Below, one piece after another: positions 1-7,974 of a DNA stretch of 40,567 nucleotides. This DNA is from CAUTUX01 sp963542015 (GTDB taxonomy: Bacteria; Bacillota; Clostridia; Christensenellales; CAG-917): contig CAUTUX010000010.1 in NCBI GenBank assembly GCA_963542015.1, forward strand, positions 1 through 40,567, read 5' to 3'. The stretch's first letter is position 1. Each line of letters begins with the position of its first letter. The notes below the pieces were generated by a model. The model saw nothing but the letters and a program-made list of their open reading frames with translations. It made no database searches and was not told the origin of the DNA. Made by a program: the position numbers and the translations under genes.

Positions 1-768
1 AACATGTTCTGAAGCTTCGCCGTAATCGACAATTGTTCCAATCTTTGAATAACCTTTATTTGGATATCTTGCTAAGGACATCCTCTGACCTTCATAAAAA
101 ACTTCCATAGCTTCTGGATGCCCCCATTTCTCTCCATATTTTCTTCCTTGAGCAAATCCACCTATGGCATATAGTTTGTCTATTTCTTCAGCTGTAACTC
201 CTAAAGAGAATAGATTTACAACCCTAACATGATTTCTTGCATTTTCTGATAACCTTGCTACATCTTCAGCGGATATGTCTTGAAAATCTGAACCTTTCAA
301 ATTAACGGCTCCATCAAACACTACTTCTTTAGAATTGTATGATGTATAAACGACTCTGTGTCCATTTGGTAGGATATCTTTTTCACCAAATGAAAGTGGT
401 TGCTTAATATTGTACTCACCACCCATAACTGCGATTGTGATGTCTTTGGTGATAGAATCGGGATTTTCACGAATTATTTTTCGTACAGCTTCTTGTGCTC
501 TTTTAATAGTTTTGAAAGGTTGTGCTTTACTACCATCATTTGTGTCATTCCCTTCATTTACGGAAACATAATAGTCTGCATTATCAACCACTTTCTTATT
601 AGGTTTGTTATGTTTTGGAAAATCCAGTGGCGTTTCTTTTTTCTCTTGCTGTGGTTTCTTAGGTTTTCTTCCCAAACATACTCCGAGCGTTATTGCAATA
701 ATAATTAATATCGCTAATAGCGATAAGGAAACTGCAAGTGCAATTTTCTTTTTTTTATTCGACATCAT
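1..768 (-). CDS. Surface beta-helix (GH141/pectate-lyase-like) protein, N-terminal part
   Basis: The minus strand is open from the ATG at 768 to the window edge (256 codons, no stop), so the C-terminal part lies outside. A second ATG follows directly at 765. The start has a GGTGGGTG Shine-Dalgarno-like run upstream. Residues 1-35 are a Lys-rich start and one hydrophobic segment, read as a signal anchor; the Cys near its end is not in a good lipobox. Residues about 65-95 (YYVSVNEGNDTNDGS, then PFKTIKRAQEAV) are the typical opening of secreted right-handed beta-helix proteins. A GGEYNIKQPLSF block and a VVFDGAVNLKG block resemble the start of GH141-type glycosidases. That would make it an extracellular polysaccharide-acting enzyme, but the catalytic region is not visible, so substrate and activity are open. 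It is separated from upp by a terminator and has its own promoter. Confidence 0.7.
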   Translation of the reverse strand, partial: MMSNKKKKIALAVSLSLLAILIIIAITLGVCLGRKPKKPQQEKKETPLDFPKHNKPNKKVVDNADYYVSVNEGNDTNDGSKAQPFKTIKRAQEAVRKIIRENPDSITKDITIAVMGGEYNIKQPLSFGEKDILPNGHRVVYTSYNSKEVVFDGAVNLKGSDFQDISAEDVARLSENARNHVRVVNLFSLGVTAEEIDKLYAIGGFAQGRKYGEKWGHPEAMEVFYEGQRMSLARYPNKGYSKIGTIVDYGEASEHV

Positions 769-828
769 AAATCACCCACCATTCATTTGCCAGTCTGTTG
801 TTTCAAAAATTAAAGCCTCAATACATAC

Positions 829-858
829 AGTCTATGCAGTCCCAATATGTTTGGTCAA
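829..858 (-). promoter_or_regulatory. Putative sigma-A promoter of the beta-helix gene
   Basis: On the minus strand TTGACC (858-853) is followed after 18 bp by TAGACT (834-829), about 60 bp upstream of the ATG at 768. It lies just after the upp terminator, so the gene is probably transcribed on its own. Motif match only. Confidence 0.45.
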
Positions 859-865
859 CCTTAGC

Positions 866-900
866 TAAAAATAAAAAGAGCATGCGATGCATGCCCTTTT
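866..900 (-). terminator. Rho-independent terminator after upp
   Basis: On the minus strand a 12-bp stem (arms 900-889 and 885-874, one G-T pair, 3-nt loop) is followed by a T-rich run (about 877-867). It starts 7 bp after the upp stop codon and closes the nhaC-uraA-upp operon. Confidence 0.9.
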
Positions 901-906
901 AGTAAA

Positions 907-1545
907 CTATTTCGTACCGAACAACCTGTCTCCAGCATCTCCAAGTCCAGGCAGAATGTATCCATTTGAGTTTAACTCTCTGTCCTGTGTCGATACATAT
1001 ATTCTTACATCTGGATATTTTGAAGCTACCTTCTCTATTCCTTCAGGAGCTCCTATGATGCTCATTAATCTTATGTTTTTGCATCCTTTATCCTTCAAGA
1101 ATTTTATCGCTGCGATTGCACTTCCTCCTGTAGCCAACATTGGATCTAGCAATATCGCAACACTATCCTGTATTCCATCAGGCAACTTACAATAATATTC
1201 ATGAGGTTCTAAAGTATCCTCATCTCTATATAATCCTATGTGTCCTACTTTAGCCGTTGGGAACAATGTATGCACTCCATTCACCATACCCAATCCTGCT
1301 CTCAATATAGGAATGATGGATACCGCATTGTCCGCAACCATTGTCTGTTCGGTAACTTCAAGTGGTGTTTTTACTTGTACTTTTTTTGTTGGTACATCTT
1401 TAAAACACTCGTATGCCATCAGTGTTGTGATTTCTTCAACAAGCTCTCTGAATTCTTTCATACTTGTTTTTTCATCTCTTAAAATCGCTATTTTATGTCT
1501 AATTAATGGATGATCAAAAATTGTTACATTATCAAATTTCTTCAT
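907..1545 (-). CDS. upp: Uracil phosphoribosyltransferase
   Basis: This gene converts uracil and PRPP to UMP and pyrophosphate in the cytoplasm, the main uracil salvage step. At 212 residues it has the usual length of bacterial Upp. The PRPP-binding loop is seen as ILLDPMLATGGSA. The uracil-binding C-terminus (STQDRELNSNGYILPGLGDAGDR) follows the family pattern in shorter pieces such as GYILPGLGDAGDR. The ATG at 1545 has a GGAAGGA ribosome-binding site and lies 3 bp after the uracil permease stop, so the two are cotranscribed: the permease brings in uracil and Upp traps it. A strong terminator follows. No anomalies seen. Confidence 0.97.
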   Translation of the reverse strand: MKKFDNVTIFDHPLIRHKIAILRDEKTSMKEFRELVEEITTLMAYECFKDVPTKKVQVKTPLEVTEQTMVADNAVSIIPILRAGLGMVNGVHTLFPTAKVGHIGLYRDEDTLEPHEYYCKLPDGIQDSVAILLDPMLATGGSAIAAIKFLKDKGCKNIRLMSIIGAPEGIEKVASKYPDVRIYVSTQDRELNSNGYILPGLGDAGDRLFGTK

Positions 1546-1548
1546 GTT

Positions 1549-3219
1549 TTATTCCTTCCCTTTTTTCTTTTTGCTTGTTTCTTCTACTTTTATTTCTTCC
1601 ACAACTGCATCATCTGTTGTAACTTTAGTTTCCTCTATAACAACTTCACTTTCAGTTTTATCTACATCTGGTAAAGCCTTTTGTTCATTTTCTGGCAATG
1701 CTTGTTGCTCTGTTGCCTGCTCATTTGGTGCTTCTAACTGTTTGTCTTTTTCTTCATCTATAACCTTTCCCGCAAGTGTATATAGTGGTTTGTCTTCTGA
1801 TTCTTTTTCTTCTTGTGTTTTGCCCCTCTTTGATGGAATTATCAGATTCAATATTACCGCTACAACCGTTGCTATTGCAAGCGAGCTAATCTCTACAAAT
1901 CCGCCACCTTTAATGCTGAACCCTACTTTCTTTCCACTCAATGAAAGTGCTCCAAGTCCTAAACCTAAAGCTAGTGTAATTGATACAACCATCATATTCT
2001 TGGTACTGCTGAAGTTTACCTTTGCATCTACAAGTGCTCTCAATCCGTTTGCAGCTATCATTCCGAACAGTATCAAACTTGCTCCCCCTACTACTGCTGA
2101 AGGTATTCCTCTTATAAAATCTGCAAAAGGTGTGAACACACCAAGGCTTATTGCCATTAATGCTGCAATAAATATGTTCTTAGGATTGTAGTTTTTGGTT
2201 ATTGCAAGCACTGCTGTGTTTTCACCGTATGTTGTGTTTGCTGGTCCACCAAGTAAAGCTGATGCCATAGTTGCTATACCATCTCCAAGTACGGTTCTAT
2301 GTAACCCTGGATCTACCATGAAATCCTTCTGACAAACAACTGAGTTTGCACTGATATCTCCTAAATGTTCCATGAATGTTACTACTGCAATTGGTACGAT
2401 AGATAACATTGCGGTTGCTAGCACACCGTTCCCCAAATGACTCCAACCGTCTTTCCAAAATCCCCATACTTGTTTATATCTTTGGAATACTAGTATGTTT
2501 GGTATCCCGCCTTTATTATATGTGTTAGCAAATATAAATTTATCGCTATCAGGATTAAAATTAACTATACCTATTGCCATTCCATACACATAGCCAACTC
2601 CAAATCCGAGCAAAATTGGTATTACTTTCATGAATGATTTAGGTTTTGCATATGCGTTTGTAACTACAATTACAAGAGCAGTGATAATTGCTGTTGTCCA
2701 ATATCTCCATCCGCTATCTCCTCGTAGTTTGCTAAATCCATATAGATCTATTTTCCCTGCTAGGGATGGATTCCATATGTTGTTTAACAGCACTGTTCCA
2801 GCAAGTGTAAGACCTATCGTTATAATTACTGGACCTACAACTATTGGTGGAAAAAGCTTTTTAATCTTCTCAACTCCTATCGCTTTTATAATTCCAGCAA
2901 ATATAAGATACACACATCCTGCTGAGAAGAGTGCTATCATTACCGCCAAATTATTACCCGGTTGTCCATATCTCGCAGCCAAAATACCTGGTAAAAACGC
3001 AAAGCTTGACCCAAGAAATACTGGTACTTTTCTTTTTGTAAGCAGATAAAACAATATGGTTCCTATACCTGCTGACATTAAAGCAAGAGATACATCCATT
3101 CCCGTAATAATAGGAACTGTAACTGTTGCACCGAACATTGCAAACATGTGTTGCAGACTTAACAAAAACTCTTTGCCACTTGGTCGTGACTTAAGCTTCG
3201 TGATAATTCCTTTCTTCAT
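1549..3219 (-). CDS. uraA: Uracil/xanthine permease (NCS2 family) with charged C-terminal tail
   Basis: This is a membrane transporter of the nucleobase:cation symporter-2 family, about 14 membrane segments, importing uracil (a xanthine role cannot be excluded). Family landmarks are the early QHMFAMFGATVTVP segment, FMEHLGDISANS with the substrate-binding Glu, and GGPANTTYGENTAV with the second Glu. The ATG at 3219 was chosen because AGGAG lies 6 nt upstream; ATGs at 3225 and 3252 are possible but badly spaced. The gene start overlaps the nhaC-like gene by 29 bp. Residues about 467-556 are an unusual hydrophilic tail, rich in Glu and Lys and ending KKKKGKE; bacterial UraA proteins normally stop soon after the last membrane helix. 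The neighbouring upp supports uracil as the substrate. Confidence 0.93.
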   Translation of the reverse strand: MKKGIITKLKSRPSGKEFLLSLQHMFAMFGATVTVPIITGMDVSLALMSAGIGTILFYLLTKRKVPVFLGSSFAFLPGILAARYGQPGNNLAVMIALFSAGCVYLIFAGIIKAIGVEKIKKLFPPIVVGPVIITIGLTLAGTVLLNNIWNPSLAGKIDLYGFSKLRGDSGWRYWTTAIITALVIVVTNAYAKPKSFMKVIPILLGFGVGYVYGMAIGIVNFNPDSDKFIFANTYNKGGIPNILVFQRYKQVWGFWKDGWSHLGNGVLATAMLSIVPIAVVTFMEHLGDISANSVVCQKDFMVDPGLHRTVLGDGIATMASALLGGPANTTYGENTAVLAITKNYNPKNIFIAALMAISLGVFTPFADFIRGIPSAVVGGASLILFGMIAANGLRALVDAKVNFSSTKNMMVVSITLALGLGLGALSLSGKKVGFSIKGGGFVEISSLAIATVVAVILNLIIPSKRGKTQEEKESEDKPLYTLAGKVIDEEKDKQLEAPNEQATEQQALPENEQKALPDVDKTESEVVIEETKVTTDDAVVEEIKVEETSKKKKGKE

Positions 3220-4816
3220 CTTCATCTCCTTTATTTTTATTAAATTCCACAATTTGATGTGGTAATTTCTTCTTTGATTTCAGGACAATCAATATTACTG
3301 ACAAAATGCCCAGTATTAATGCTGGTCCCAAAGTTAATGAAAGCAACGCTGCATATCCATATTGGTTTTTCTTATATACCAATGCTCCCAAGGCTATATA
3401 TCCTATAAGAGATATGCCCGCAACAAGAGTCGCATATGGCATCTGTGTTTTTACATGATCTATATGGTTACATTGTGCTCCACTTGATGAAAGTATCGTT
3501 GTGTCTGATATTGGGGAAATATGATCTCCGTAAACTGAACCCGCTAATATTGCAGATATAGTTACAAGTACTTGTGGATTAGGATCGTTGCCGAGTACTG
3601 CCGTTGCTAGCGGAATTAATATTCCAAATGTCCCCCAACTTGTTCCTGTAGCAAATGAAATCAAGCTTGCAAGTATGAAGAATACTGCTGGCATAAATGC
3701 TATTCCTACACTATTCGCACTTACTATTTTCTTTACAAACACATCTGCTTGTAATCCGTTTTCACCTATTACAGAAGATATTGTCCACGCAAGTATAAGT
3801 ATTAGGATTGCAGGAACCATTGATTTAAATCCCTGAGTTATACTGTCCATCAAGTCTTTAAAATTCATTACTTTTCTGAACTGATAGTACATGGCTGTAA
3901 ACAGTACTGCTAAGGTTGACCCTACTGCAAGTGCCAAGCTTGAATTTGCATTTGAAAACGCTTTAACAAAAGATTGTTTTTCTACTGTTGTATGATCAAA
4001 ACCAGTTGTATATCCACTGTATATCATACTTCCTATGCAGAATATTATGAGCATTATTATTGGTACAACGAGGTCAAATACTCTACCTTTACTTGACTTA
4101 ACAACATCTATTGTATCTTCACATGGCAAATCATATTGACCTGAGAAGATATCTCCTTTAAGTGCGTTGATTTCATTTTGACGCATCTTTCCAAAATCAA
4201 GTCTTGTACCTATCATGAAAAATATCATTATTAGTGTAACTATCGAATATAGGTTGAATGGGATTGTCTTAATGAATGCTACTATTCCGTCTCCCTTCAA
4301 TTGTCCTGTAACGGCAGCTGCCCAACTTGATATTGGAGCTATAATGCATATTGGTGCAGCGGTTGAATCTATTATGTATGCAAGTTTTGCTCTTGAAATT
4401 CTAAACTTATCAGACACTGGTCTCATTACGGATCCTACCGTTAAACAGTTGAAATAATCGTCCACAAATATCATTCCGCCTAAACCTGCTGTTACCAATA
4501 GAGCACCTTTACGACTTTTAATATTTCTACCTGCCCATCTACCGTATGCTCCTGATGCTCCTGACCTTACAAGCATTACAACTAAAATTCCAAGCATAAC
4601 TAAAAATATTAAAATGCCTCCATTCTTTCCAAGGCGATCAGACATTAATTCAAATATCTTGCCTAATGCAAATAATGGATTTCCTTTTGCTAATAACATT
4701 CCACCGAAGAAAATTCCTAAGAAAAGTGATATATATACTTGCTTTGTTATTAAAGCTAATACTATCGCTACTATCGCTGGTACAAACGCCCAAAATGTTC
4801 CTATAATCTTATCCAT
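3191..4816 (-). CDS. NhaC-family Na+/H+ antiporter-like transporter
   Basis: This is a multi-pass membrane protein (about 541 residues, 11-13 hydrophobic segments) of the NhaC family, which exchanges Na+ for H+ or, in some members, metabolites. Family features include GGMIFVDDYFNCLTVGSVMRP and the FATGTSWGTFGILIPLATAV and GSVYGDHISPISDTTILSS segments. I placed the start at ATG 4816; a TTG at 4849 falls inside a hairpin and is unlikely. The ribosome-binding site is weak (GGGTAG). The C-terminus is charged and overlaps the uraA start by 29 bp, indicating translational coupling. It is the first gene of the uracil salvage operon. Its role there is inferred only: it may maintain the ion gradient for uracil uptake, or may move another substrate. 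Confidence 0.85.
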   Translation of the reverse strand: MDKIIGTFWAFVPAIVAIVLALITKQVYISLFLGIFFGGMLLAKGNPLFALGKIFELMSDRLGKNGGILIFLVMLGILVVMLVRSGASGAYGRWAGRNIKSRKGALLVTAGLGGMIFVDDYFNCLTVGSVMRPVSDKFRISRAKLAYIIDSTAAPICIIAPISSWAAAVTGQLKGDGIVAFIKTIPFNLYSIVTLIMIFFMIGTRLDFGKMRQNEINALKGDIFSGQYDLPCEDTIDVVKSSKGRVFDLVVPIIMLIIFCIGSMIYSGYTTGFDHTTVEKQSFVKAFSNANSSLALAVGSTLAVLFTAMYYQFRKVMNFKDLMDSITQGFKSMVPAILILILAWTISSVIGENGLQADVFVKKIVSANSVGIAFMPAVFFILASLISFATGTSWGTFGILIPLATAVLGNDPNPQVLVTISAILAGSVYGDHISPISDTTILSSSGAQCNHIDHVKTQMPYATLVAGISLIGYIALGALVYKKNQYGYAALLSLTLGPALILGILSVILIVLKSKKKLPHQIVEFNKNKGDEDEERNYHEA

Positions 4817-4833
4817 AAAACTACCCGTAGATA

Positions 4834-4863
4834 AAAAATAAAGCCCCAAAGGGCTTTATTTTT
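4834..4863 (-). terminator. Leader hairpin, putative transcription attenuator of nhaC-uraA-upp
   Basis: A 13-bp perfect stem (4834-4846 with 4851-4863, 4-nt loop) is followed on the minus strand by a short T run. It lies 18 bp before the nhaC-like start codon and downstream of the operon promoter, so it is in the 5' leader. No plus-strand gene ends here, so it is not an ordinary end-of-gene terminator. It could act as a conditional terminator. Confidence 0.7.
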
Positions 4864-4901
4864 CAGTTACATTTAATTTTTGTTGCCATATACAACGGCA
4901 T
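4863..4901 (-). CDS. Putative 12-residue leader peptide
   Basis: On the minus strand ATG at 4901 opens a 12-codon frame, MPLYMATKIKCN, ending in TGA at 4865-4863. A good Shine-Dalgarno (TTTGGAG) sits 5 nt upstream. The stop codon touches the base of the leader hairpin at 4834-4863, the arrangement expected if a translating ribosome controls whether the hairpin forms. The peptide shows no run of a single regulatory amino acid. That it is translated is inferred from the ribosome-binding site and the position. Confidence 0.5.
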   Translation of the reverse strand: MPLYMATKIKCN

Positions 4902-4923
4902 GTGTTCTCCAAACATCTTGCTC

Positions 4924-4953
4924 AGTTTAAATTATTGGGATAAGGCTTGTCAA
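4924..4953 (-). promoter_or_regulatory. Putative promoter of the nhaC-uraA-upp operon
   Basis: On the minus strand a perfect -35 TTGACA (4953-4948) is followed after 18 bp by TAAACT (4929-4924). The transcript would begin near 4917, giving a leader of about 100 nt that holds the leader peptide and hairpin. No PyrR-binding consensus was recognised in this leader. Confidence 0.65.
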
Positions 4954-5031
4954 ATAAATTATTTGACTTTTGACATATGTAATATAAGATTAACTTATTG
5001 ATGTCCAAAGACATTTAAAGGAGCTATCAAA

Positions 5032-6234
5032 ATGAAATATATATTAGTTTTATGTGATGGAATGGGTGATTATAAGATACCCGAAATTGGTAACAAAACA
5101 CCTTTGGAATTTGCAAAAACTCCATATATGGATCTAATGGCAAAAACTGGAAAAATCGGTCTTGTTAAGACTATTGCTGATGGATATAAACCAGGTAGCG
5201 ATGTTGCAAATTTAGGAGTTCTCGGATATAAAGCATCTGAATCATATACAGGTCGTAGTCCACTTGAGGCTCTATCAATTGGCATTGATATGGCTACAGA
5301 TGATCTAGCTCTTAGGACAAATCTTGTTACACTGTCAGATGATAAAGTATTTGAGGATAAAAAACTTATAGACTACTCTTCTTCAGAAATTTCAACTGCT
5401 GAAGCTAAAACGCTAATTGAGTTTATTAATGATAAATTGGGTACTCCTAATTTTATATTTTACACTGGCGTAAGCTATAGGCATTGCCTCATAATAAAGC
5501 ATGCCAAACCTGAAGAAATTTTAACACCTCCACATGATATTACTGGAAAATGCATTAAGGATTATTTGCCGAAAGGCACTCTTGGAGAACAACTCACTGA
5601 GTATATAAAAAAATCATATGATTTGCTCAAGGATCATCCTATTAATAAAGAACGAATTGCAAGGGGTTTGCACCCAGCTAACGCTATTTGGTTTTGGGGA
5701 GAAGGCACAAGACCTAAGTTAACTGCCTTCAAAGAAAAATATAACAAATCTGGAGCCATGATTTCAGCGGTAGATCTTCTCAAAGGTATTGCGATAAGTG
5801 CGAAAATGAAAAGCATAGATGTAGAAGGTGCAACTGGAACTATAAATACAAACTTCACTGGGAAAGCTGAAGCTGCTCTAAAAGTACTTAATGATGTTGA
5901 TTTTGTATTTGTTCATCTTGAAGCAACTGACGAATGCGGTCATCAAGGAGATTTAAAAGGAAAGATAAAGGCAATAGAATTAATTGATGAAAAAATCATA
6001 GGTCATCTATTTAACAATCTTAGTGGACACGAAGATTTTGCAATGCTCGTTTTGCCAGATCACTATACGCCAATTTCTTTATTAACTCACTCTTCTGAAC
6101 CTGTTCCTTTCTTAATGTATTCAAGCAAGGTTGCATTAGGCAAGGATAATGTATACAGTGAAGAAAATGCAAAAAGTAGTGGAATATATTACCCTGATTC
6201 AACAGAGCTAATAAAGGACTTTTTATCTCTCTAA
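5032..6234 (+). CDS. apgM: Cofactor-independent phosphoglycerate mutase, ApgM type
   Basis: The protein (400 residues) belongs to the alkaline phosphatase superfamily branch typical of archaeal phosphoglycerate mutases, interconverting 3- and 2-phosphoglycerate in lower glycolysis. Residues 8-12 (CDGMGD) form the first metal site. The nucleophile region is GSDVANLGVLGY at about 55-66, with Ser56 expected to carry the phosphate. Later metal ligands are seen in HLEATDECGHQGD and LPDHYTPI. The start at 5032 has AAAGGAG 8 nt upstream. It stands alone on the plus strand. Bacterial members of this family are sometimes annotated as phosphonopyruvate decarboxylase-related or homoserine kinase-like, so the exact reaction should be treated as probable. 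gapA and serC-serA elsewhere in the window fit a triose-phosphate role. Confidence 0.88.
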   Translation: MKYILVLCDGMGDYKIPEIGNKTPLEFAKTPYMDLMAKTGKIGLVKTIADGYKPGSDVANLGVLGYKASESYTGRSPLEALSIGIDMATDDLALRTNLVTLSDDKVFEDKKLIDYSSSEISTAEAKTLIEFINDKLGTPNFIFYTGVSYRHCLIIKHAKPEEILTPPHDITGKCIKDYLPKGTLGEQLTEYIKKSYDLLKDHPINKERIARGLHPANAIWFWGEGTRPKLTAFKEKYNKSGAMISAVDLLKGIAISAKMKSIDVEGATGTINTNFTGKAEAALKVLNDVDFVFVHLEATDECGHQGDLKGKIKAIELIDEKIIGHLFNNLSGHEDFAMLVLPDHYTPISLLTHSSEPVPFLMYSSKVALGKDNVYSEENAKSSGIYYPDSTELIKDFLSL

Positions 6235-6273
6235 GAGATTGGTACTTTACTCTAAATTTTTGAATCTGCTTTA

Positions 6274-6849
6274 TTACTTTTTACCAAAGAGTCTTTTCTT
6301 TTTCTCTACTTTCTGTCCATCAATATATGTGGCATTTTCAACCGTATATTTTTTCTTTTCAACAGCCTTCATTATTTTCCGAACTGTAAAGAATACTTTC
6401 ATTATTAAGCTTAAAATCGCAACGACCATTGATAAAGCAAATAAAAACATCTTTGTCTTGTTTCCGTTGATATCTGACTTATACATTGATGCAAGTGCTA
6501 TTCCATACATGGTCAACAAAATTATATTGGATATTATTTTAAAAAAACCAAAGACCTGCTTAAATCCTTTTATGTACTTGCTGCCTTTTTGCAAGTTTTG
6601 CGTAGCATAGACAAAAAGCACACAAAATATAATTATGTTCAAAACAAGCATAACCACCAATGCAATCGCCAGTGGTCCTTCTATCCATTTTTTTAAGAAC
6701 ATAATAATAGTTTGTGTAACGGTTATTAATATTCCGATAACATCAAATATTAACCGAATTATTAAGCCGATTTTTTGTGAACGGTTCTCCACTGCGACTT
6801 TTTCGTCACCATTATATATATAGGATTCGACCTTACGCTTACGACACAT
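6274..6849 (-). CDS. Small membrane protein of unknown function, four predicted helices
   Basis: I do not recognise a family. The 191-residue protein has a basic N-terminus, hydrophobic segments at about 28-50, 57-82, 98-120 and 133-155, and a hydrophilic Lys-rich C-terminus ending KKKRLFGKK, which should lie in the cytoplasm. It begins 26 bp after the esterase stop codon on the same strand, so the two are probably cotranscribed. No good Shine-Dalgarno precedes the ATG at 6849, so the start is uncertain. It could help insert or anchor something in the membrane, but nothing in the sequence shows a specific job. Confidence 0.75.
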   Translation of the reverse strand: MCRKRKVESYIYNGDEKVAVENRSQKIGLIIRLIFDVIGILITVTQTIIMFLKKWIEGPLAIALVVMLVLNIIIFCVLFVYATQNLQKGSKYIKGFKQVFGFFKIISNIILLTMYGIALASMYKSDINGNKTKMFLFALSMVVAILSLIMKVFFTVRKIMKAVEKKKYTVENATYIDGQKVEKKKRLFGKK

Positions 6850-6875
6850 CTAATGTTTTATATCTTACTAACCTG

Positions 6876-7808
6876 TTATTTGCCTTCTTTAATATCTTTC
6901 AAAAATCCACTAAGTATCTCATTATGTGTTTTGGCAGCTTTGCCTTTCCACATCAACGAATAGCAGTGATTATCTTTAAATAGTTTTGAATTGGCATTAA
7001 CTACCTGAGTTCCGTATCCTTGAAGCTTTTTAGTTAGGGCTTCGCCTTGTCCTCCACAGAATATATCTTTTTTCGCAAATGAAATAAATGCTCTTGGGAA
7101 ATCTTTAGTTACATAATTGAATGGTGATAATGCATCATGATACTCATACCCAGCCATATCCTTAATTTTATAACCAATGAAATCTAACAATAACTTATTT
7201 GCAAAATCAAAAGGCATTTTCTTCCCAAGTGCCAATTCTATATTGTATATGCCACAAATTAATGCCAATGCATTTATTTTCAAATCTGCCTTAACATTTA
7301 CTTTTTCACTAAATTCTGGATTGGTCGCTAAATTTGCAAGTGTTGCTGAATAATATGCTCCAGCACTATCTCCACCTATAACCAACTTATCCAAGTCGTA
7401 GTTATATTTTTCTGCATTTGCGTTTATCCACTTCGCAATTTCACCCAAATCTTGAATTGCATTAATATGTTTCCCTTCTGGAGCTAATGAATATGATATT
7501 GTAACTACAACATATCCTTGAGATGCTATCCACTCAGATATGCCTCTTCTGTAGTATTTGTTTCCAGCAACAAATCCGCCTCCATGGATATACAGAAATA
7601 CTGGCTTTTTCTCTTTCAAATTGTCTAGGTAATATACATCAAGTTTACATACATCTGGTCTTACATCAGAATATACAATATCCTTATCGACTATTATGTT
7701 AAATTTCTTTTTAAATTTTTTTTCAACTTTCTTGTTCTGACTTCCGTCATAAATTTTGTCTATCGCAATAAATAACTTTTTAGGTAGACTCTTTTTCTGT
7801 TTTTTCAT
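6876..7808 (-). CDS. Alpha/beta-hydrolase, HSL-type esterase/lipase
   Basis: This 310-residue cytoplasmic enzyme belongs to the hormone-sensitive-lipase (family IV) esterases, which hydrolyse short acyl esters. The oxyanion-hole motif HGGGF is at 75-79 and the nucleophile elbow GDSAG at 146-150 (Ser148). The remaining triad is probably the Asp in FAKKDIFCGG and the His in DNHCYSL near the C-terminus. The N-terminus (about 45 residues) is strongly basic. The ATG at 7808 has a GGCGGTG stretch about 5 nt upstream. It is followed by the small membrane protein gene. The natural substrate is not shown by the context. Confidence 0.88.
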   Translation of the reverse strand: MKKQKKSLPKKLFIAIDKIYDGSQNKKVEKKFKKKFNIIVDKDIVYSDVRPDVCKLDVYYLDNLKEKKPVFLYIHGGGFVAGNKYYRRGISEWIASQGYVVVTISYSLAPEGKHINAIQDLGEIAKWINANAEKYNYDLDKLVIGGDSAGAYYSATLANLATNPEFSEKVNVKADLKINALALICGIYNIELALGKKMPFDFANKLLLDFIGYKIKDMAGYEYHDALSPFNYVTKDFPRAFISFAKKDIFCGGQGEALTKKLQGYGTQVVNANSKLFKDNHCYSLMWKGKAAKTHNEILSGFLKDIKEGK

Positions 7809-7829
7809 CTTTTCACCGCCTCAGTAAAA

Positions 7830-7858
7830 ATTATATATAATCATGGTCAAATAAACAA
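7830..7858 (-). promoter_or_regulatory. Putative promoter of the esterase operon
   Basis: On the minus strand TTGTTT (7858-7853) and a perfect TATAAT (7835-7830) are separated by 17 bp, about 22 bp upstream of the esterase start. Confidence 0.6.
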
Positions 7859-7880
7859 TATCGGAATTATGCTGGCATCA

Positions 7881-7914
7881 TTTGCTCTGTTATAACAATA
7901 TTGATAACAGCAAA
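7881..7914. promoter_or_regulatory. Imperfect palindrome upstream of the restriction gene
   Basis: Arms TTTGCTCTGTTAT (7881-7893) and ATAACAGCAAA (7904-7914) are reverse complements apart from two extra bases in the left arm, with a 10-bp centre. It lies between the divergent esterase and restriction genes, 60 bp before the latter, and could be an operator. No controller (C) protein gene is present nearby. Confidence 0.4.
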
Positions 7915-7974
7915 TTAATTATAAAATATCTGATATACTAATTGATCCCGACAAAATTATGGAGAAAAATACAT

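Noticed and set aside
1544..2191. Long plus-strand open frame opposite uraA
   Set aside because: It is low-complexity Ser/Thr/Pro-rich sequence and is the antisense shadow of the charged tail and last helices of the permease.
4817..4849. TTG start for the nhaC-like gene at 4849
   Set aside because: The codons would lie inside the leader hairpin and no ribosome-binding site precedes them.
4817..4923. Riboswitch or PyrR-binding leader before nhaC-uraA-upp
   Set aside because: No PyrR consensus or known aptamer core was recognised in the roughly 100-nt leader; the leader-peptide model fits better. A covariance search would be decisive.
7942..7974. TTG start for the restriction gene at 7942
   Set aside because: The ATG at 7975 has GGAG upstream and the added residues show no family resemblance.
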